Source of the DNA: Heterohyrax brucei
Lineage: Eukaryota > Chordata > Mammalia > Hyracoidea > Procaviidae
Direction: 5' to 3'
DNA: 64,000 nucleotides
NCBI GenBank assembly: GCA_028571685.1
Contig: CM053141.1
Span: 69,363,833-69,427,832, forward strand
The notes under the pieces were generated by a model. The model was not told where the DNA came from and made no database searches. It saw only the letters and a list, made by a program, of their open reading frames with translations. Made by a program: the position numbers and the translations under genes. Within the stretch, counting starts at the first letter, position 1, and each line of letters opens with the position of its first letter. Shown in pieces: positions 59,490 through 64,000 of this stretch.

Positions 59490-60245
59490 ATGACCACAGA
59501 AGTAATATTGCATTACCGACCGTATGAGAGTGATCCCACCCAACTGCCAAAAATTGCCGAAAAAGCAATTCAAGACTTTCCTACTCGTCGGTTATCAAGA
59601 TTTATTCCTTGGTTTCCACATGAGGAGTCTAAATATGCACTTAAACCTAAGAGATCACCACCTGTGATTTCTGAAGAGGCTGCTGAAGATGTGAAACAAT
59701 ACTTGACCATTTTAGAACATAATGTTAAATCACAGAGTTATGATTGCACAGTAGACCTGTTGGAATTTCAGCCTAATTTGAAAATAGGGAAGTATGTAAG
59801 CCAGTCACACACAGTGGGTGATCAGACAGACTCCGGAAATCTGGATAAACAATCAAGAAAAGGAAAACATCACTTAATGAGGTCCTGGAGTATGTCACTT
59901 CCTAATAGTAATTGCACTGAAAAGATACTTCCTTTGTCTGAAAAATTGCAAGATATTTTGAAGGCACTAAATTTGCACTCATTTTACAGAGCAAGATGGA
60001 CAATAGAGCAGACTATTTGTGACAGCCAAACTCTGGAAGACATTTGGGCAAAACTCAATCGAATTATCAGGCACAAAGAGCTTCCATCTTGTAATGCTAC
60101 AATTCAGAGACATTTAAGCGAGATATGGGTGTTCTGTGATATCATGTACTGTGAATATGTGGGAAATCTTCTTAAAATGAGATTAGCTCTTACTGGAAAA
60201 ATGAATTTATTTGTACATAAATGTGGTGTTATTTTTAGTATGTAG
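59490..60245 (+). CDS. SHLD3: SHLD3, shieldin complex subunit 3 (intact single-exon reading frame)
   Basis: 251 residues from MTTEVILHYRPYESD to KCGVIFSM, ending TAG at 60243; human SHLD3 is about 250 residues and very similar throughout. Shieldin (SHLD1-3 with REV7) protects DNA double-strand ends from resection downstream of 53BP1-RIF1 and favours end joining. Visible features: REV7-binding motif PKRSPP at residues 53-58 (PxxxPP), an upstream RFIPWFP segment at 37-43 that also contacts REV7, and a C-terminal domain of about residues 150-251 (LNLHSFYRARWTIEQT, EIWVFCDIMYCEYVG) described as eIF4E-like. A TGCAG directly before AATG (59484-59488) could be a splice acceptor, so the ORF may join a 5' noncoding exon from the shared promoter; the pyrimidine tract is weak. 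It lies inside TRAPPC13 intron 1, same strand. Confidence 0.97.
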   Translation: MTTEVILHYRPYESDPTQLPKIAEKAIQDFPTRRLSRFIPWFPHEESKYALKPKRSPPVISEEAAEDVKQYLTILEHNVKSQSYDCTVDLLEFQPNLKIGKYVSQSHTVGDQTDSGNLDKQSRKGKHHLMRSWSMSLPNSNCTEKILPLSEKLQDILKALNLHSFYRARWTIEQTICDSQTLEDIWAKLNRIIRHKELPSCNATIQRHLSEIWVFCDIMYCEYVGNLLKMRLALTGKMNLFVHKCGVIFSM

Positions 60246-60754
60246 TGAACTTTACTGATTATCAAATGGATAGTCTGAATGAGCTTAGTATGATTTAAAT
60301 ATTGAGATGAATTGATTGTTTTACAAATTTTCTACAACTTTTTGTTTATTGAACCCTTCAGCCTATTCTTAACATGGGGGGAGTGGGGACTTGTGTGGCA
60401 GTAAGTGTATATATCCTAAAAATAAGCATCTGTATGTGTTCTCAGAAAGGAATACTGTAACTTCTGTTTTTGTGGCAGATAACGCACATGCTGTACCAGA
60501 ATTGTTTTTACTTACTTTCATCATTATTTACATGTTATATGTGTGGATACATCATTTATGTGTGTGCATCATATGCACAAAAATATAAGTACTGGGTGAA
60601 TTGCGAGTCTTCTTAATTTGGTCAAGAACATTGTGGATTCTACTTATTAGCACCCTTCTTTTGAGTGAATTATGGTAAATTACTGTTTAAGTTGAACTTG
60701 AAGGTAAAATGTTTTTCTTCTGTCACTTTTTCGTTTGTTACCAGAAAAAAGCCT
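60246..60754 (+). other. Presumed SHLD3 3' UTR
   Basis: AT-rich non-repetitive sequence directly after the SHLD3 stop. No AATAAA is seen before the LTR that begins near 60755; the first canonical AATAAA downstream is near 61346. The 3' UTR may therefore run through the antisense LTR or use a variant signal. Extent is inferred. Confidence 0.4.
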
Positions 60755-61260
60755 AGTTGCAGACTCATGTGGCCTGTCAAGGCAAGCAGAGACAGAGATT
60801 GAACCAGTCAAGAATACTTTATTAAGATACCTAGCAACCTGAGAAGAGGGTGGGTTCACACCATAAAAGCCATCTTAACATCTCAGTTCAGGCTGTTAAG
60901 TTTTATAGAACAGTCGAAGGGAAGGGAATAGGGTAGGCGAGGGGTACAAGCATGCAGGTTTTCAGAGGAGACAAGCTGGTGAAGAAACACAGTTCTTCAA
61001 GAGAGTTGTCCTTGAAGTGTGCAGGCTTGTTAGTTTCTTTCAGAAGCAGTGTTGCTTATCTGAATAGTGGGCTGCAAGTTGGCAGTACTCTGCCCTTTAT
61101 GGGTCAAGAATAGCCTGGGAAAACAAAATCCTTGTGAGTACCACTCAGAAGGGAGGTTACAGTTTTCTTTGTGTGTCAGCACTCACAAGGAGCAAAAGGG
61201 TTTTAGTATTAAGAAAGAAGCTAACTAAAAATTTTTCTACAGCTGTTAACCCAGTCACAC
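60755..61260 (-). mobile_element. LTR-like sequence, minus strand (fossil)
   Basis: On the minus strand it has 'cttaataaagtattcttgac' (polyadenylation-like) followed by a U5-like stretch near 60790. Family not identified. It lies antisense just after SHLD3. Confidence 0.45.
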
Positions 61261-61940
61261 CTATGAATCCAGGTGAATATTTGGACTTTGGCAAATCCTC
61301 AAAATCTAATTGTAGTTTTTTTTTCTTTATTTGTAGTATAATCTTATAATAAAATTGCAAACAGTTCTTATAATTTGAATCATATAGAGATGTAACTTGA
61401 GTGACGTAAGTGCTTTGTCAAGTAGTAGATGCCGCTCAAATTCTTACTGTTGTTTACAAAGGTATATATTAGATAATAGTTTATGCTTCAAAAAGTATGA
61501 TTTGTTCAAGACCGTAGTATGTATTTAACGCTATGATCAATGTATTCTTTGTTTATTCTAATACAGGTAATTTGATCTTAATAATTATCAAGACTATTAC
61601 TTGACTGAAGTCAAATGGTGGAATTTACTGTTGTTTCCTATAAGAAGAAAATGTTATAGTTGGGTTTATGAGTCACTTTGGAAATACCCAAAGGGATTAC
61701 ATAATAAACTAATTGTTGAAAAAACATTTAACATGAATGTATTTAACAAATTTAAATGTCTACCATAGCTAAATACTAGAGTATAATAGGAAAGGAGGCA
61801 AACATGAACCTTGGCTTTATAAAGCTTGCGTGGACTTAACTACTATCAAGTAGCCAAACCAACTTCTGAAGAAAAACCGGTAGCAGTGTACTCAGTAGGA
61901 AGACAGATACCTGTTTGCCTCATGGTACAGACTAGGAGTT
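61261..61940. other. TRAPPC13 intron 1 sequence; nothing recognised
   Basis: AT-rich intronic sequence. AATAAA near 61346 is a possible SHLD3 polyadenylation signal. No TRAPPC13 exon 2 seen. Confidence 0.45.
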
Positions 61941-61945
61941 CAGTG

Positions 61946-64000
61946 GTAACCATTGTTGTTAGGTGTTATAGAGTCACTTCTGACTCATAGTGACCTTACG
62001 TATAACAGAGCAAAACACTACGTATCAGGTGCCATCTTCCCAGTTATTGCTGTGCTTCAGCCTGCTGGCAGTCAGTGTACACTGTGTCAGTCCATATCAT
62101 TGAGAGTATTCCACTTTTTCACTGATCCTCTCTTACCAAGTATGATGTCCATCTCTGGAGACTGACCCCTCTGAGCAATAAGTCTTGCCATCCTTGCTTG
62201 TAAGGAACATTCTGGCTGTTCTTCTTCTAGGACAGATTGGTTTGTTCTTCTTGCAGTCTATGGTGTATTCGTTATTGTTTGCCAGCACAATAATTCAGAT
62301 ACATCAATGCTTTTCCGCTCATGCTTATTAACTGTCCAACTTTTGCATGCCCTTGAGCCCATCAACAATCCTATAACTTGGGTTGGACATACCTTAGTCC
62401 TTAAAGTAACATCTTTAACACTTTGAAGGGGGTCTTTGCAGCAGTTTTACCAAATTCATTATTGTTCTTTGATTATTTGTCTGTTGTTTCCGTGAGTATT
62501 GATTATGGATGCAAGTAAATTGAAACCCTTGACAGACCTCAGGATTTCTGTGTATCTTGATGCTGCTTATTGGTGCAGTTGTGATGACTGCTGTGGTTTT
62601 AATGTTAACGTATAATCTGTCATGAAGGCTATACTCTTTGATCTTCGTCAGCAAGTGTTCCAGATCATTTTCACTTCAGCAAGCAAAACTGTGTCCTCTG
62701 CATATTCCAGTGTGTCAGTGTTCCTCCAATCCTGATGGCACAGTCTTTATGTGGTCCAGCTTATCTTAATTATTTGCTCAGTTTACAGGTTGAATAAGTA
62801 TAGTGAAAAGACACACACCTTTTTTGAATTTAAACCACACAATACCCCTGTGTTCTGTTTGAACAGCTGCCTCTTGGTCTGTGTACCAGTTCCACATGAG
62901 CATAATTAATTGTTTCAAGTTCTCAATCTTTACAGTGTAATCCATAAATTATTAGGATTCACACAACCAAATGCCTTTGCATGGTCAGTGAAACACAGAT
63001 AAACATCTTTCTAGTGACCTCTGCTCTCAGCCAAGATCCATCTGACATCAGCAGTAAGATCTGTCATTTCATACCCTCTTCTGAATCCAGCTCAAATTTC
63101 CATTAATTCCTTGTTGATGTATTGCTGCCACCATTTTTGCATTGTCTAAGGCAGTATTAGTGCTATTGTTCAATAATTTCCACATTTCTGTTGGAATGCC
63201 TCTCTTTGGAGTGGGTATACATACGAATCTCTTGAGGTTGGTTAGCCAGATAGCTGTTCTACAAATTTTTTGGTATAGATGAGTGAGTGCTTCCAGCATT
63301 GCATCCATTTGTTGAAACATCTCATCTGTTATTCCATCAGTTACTGGATCCTCATTTTTTGCCAGTGCTTTCAGGACAGCTTGGACTTCTTCCCTCACAA
63401 TGTCAGTTCTTGATAATATGCTACCTCCTAAACTGGTTGAATGTCAGTAATTTTCAGTGCATCTTCTCTGTTAGTTACATAGTTCAATATTTTGCTTATA
63501 GAATCTTCCAGTGTTGTAATTAGAAGCTTGAATTGTTTTTACAGTACTTTAGTTTGAGGAATTCAGGTGTGTTCTTCCCTTTTGGTTTTCTAACTCTAGG
63601 TCTTTGTACATGTCATTGTAATACTCTGTCTTGTTGTGCTATCCTTTGAAATCTTCTATTCTGCTCTTTTACCTTTTTTTCTTTTCACTTTAGCTACTGT
63701 ACATTGAAGAGCAAGTTTCACAGTCTCTTTTGACATCCACTTAGGTCTTTTAATTCTTCCCTGTCTTTTTAATGATCTTTTGCTCTCTTCATATACTATG
63801 GCTTTGACTTCCCGTAACTCATCTGGTCATTAGTGTCCAGTATGTCAGATCTGCCCTGAGATGGTCTCTAAATTCAGGCAGCATATACTCATGGTTGCAC
63901 TTCGGCTGTCATACCAAAAGTAAACCAAATGAAGTGCCATGGAGTCAATTCCAACATGTAATGACCCTATAGGCCCTCATGGACTTGTTTTGTCTGTAGC
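61946..64000 (-). mobile_element. RTE-type LINE, longest copy, running off the right edge
   Basis: It opens 'ttgttaggtgttatagagtc' and runs through the RT and into the upstream region. The minus-strand frame 63069-63398 reads REEVQAVLKALAKNEDPVTD GITDEMFQ and RTAIWLTNLKRFVCIPTPKR, the N-terminal RT motifs (usually NNKAPGIDGI and W.TDWKRSIFIPIPKKG). Frameshifts and stops make it inactive. A 'ccatggagtcaattccaac' bit at about 63936-63985 is an AfroSINE-like end. Confidence 0.92.

Overview
The window is a piece of an afrotherian mammal genome, probably paenungulate (elephant, manatee or hyrax side). This rests on many AfroSINE copies, several RTE-type LINE copies with coding sense on the minus strand, and L1s whose long 3' UTR recurs in several copies. 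The host genes match the human 5q12.3 neighbourhood of TRIM23, SHLD3 and TRAPPC13, in the order and orientation I recall.

Positions 1-55241 are TRIM23, transcribed right to left. All of coding exons 1-8 are present with intact reading frame and GT-AG splice sites: exon 1 55161-55241, exon 2 47254-47416, exon 3 44080-44201, exon 4 31203-31481, exon 5 30126-30308, exon 6 9108-9323, exon 7 2403-2537, exon 8 349-478. They encode the RING, B-box, coiled-coil and start of the ARF domain (about 436 residues). The rest of the ARF GTPase domain lies beyond the left edge.

About 55.2-56.0 kb is a head-to-head promoter region between TRIM23 and TRAPPC13, with two ZNF143-type motifs, an ETS motif and a GC box. 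TRAPPC13 exon 1 (56008-56053) starts its gene rightward; no second exon was found in the window. Inside TRAPPC13 intron 1 lies the intact SHLD3 reading frame (59490-60245, 251 residues), a subunit of the shieldin DNA-end-protection complex.

The introns are mostly repeats. Intron 5 (20.8 kb) holds an old L2 split by a MaLR-like LTR, then a degenerate LTR-element region whose related flanks are about 14 kb apart and enclose a near full-length L1. Intron 3 (12.6 kb) holds a minus-strand old L1 cut by an AfroSINE, a fold-back mariner and an LTR, and an RTE LINE split by a MaLR-like element that itself carries another LTR. Intron 1 holds an LTR inserted in an L1 and a young-looking truncated L1 with an 18-bp target duplication. 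The right end is a minus-strand RTE LINE running off the edge.

I found no bacterial-type feature, no CRISPR array and no clearly new protein system. The most notable items are the nested insertions with readable target duplications, two mariner elements of the same unusual fold-back form, and the SHLD3/TRAPPC13/TRIM23 promoter arrangement.
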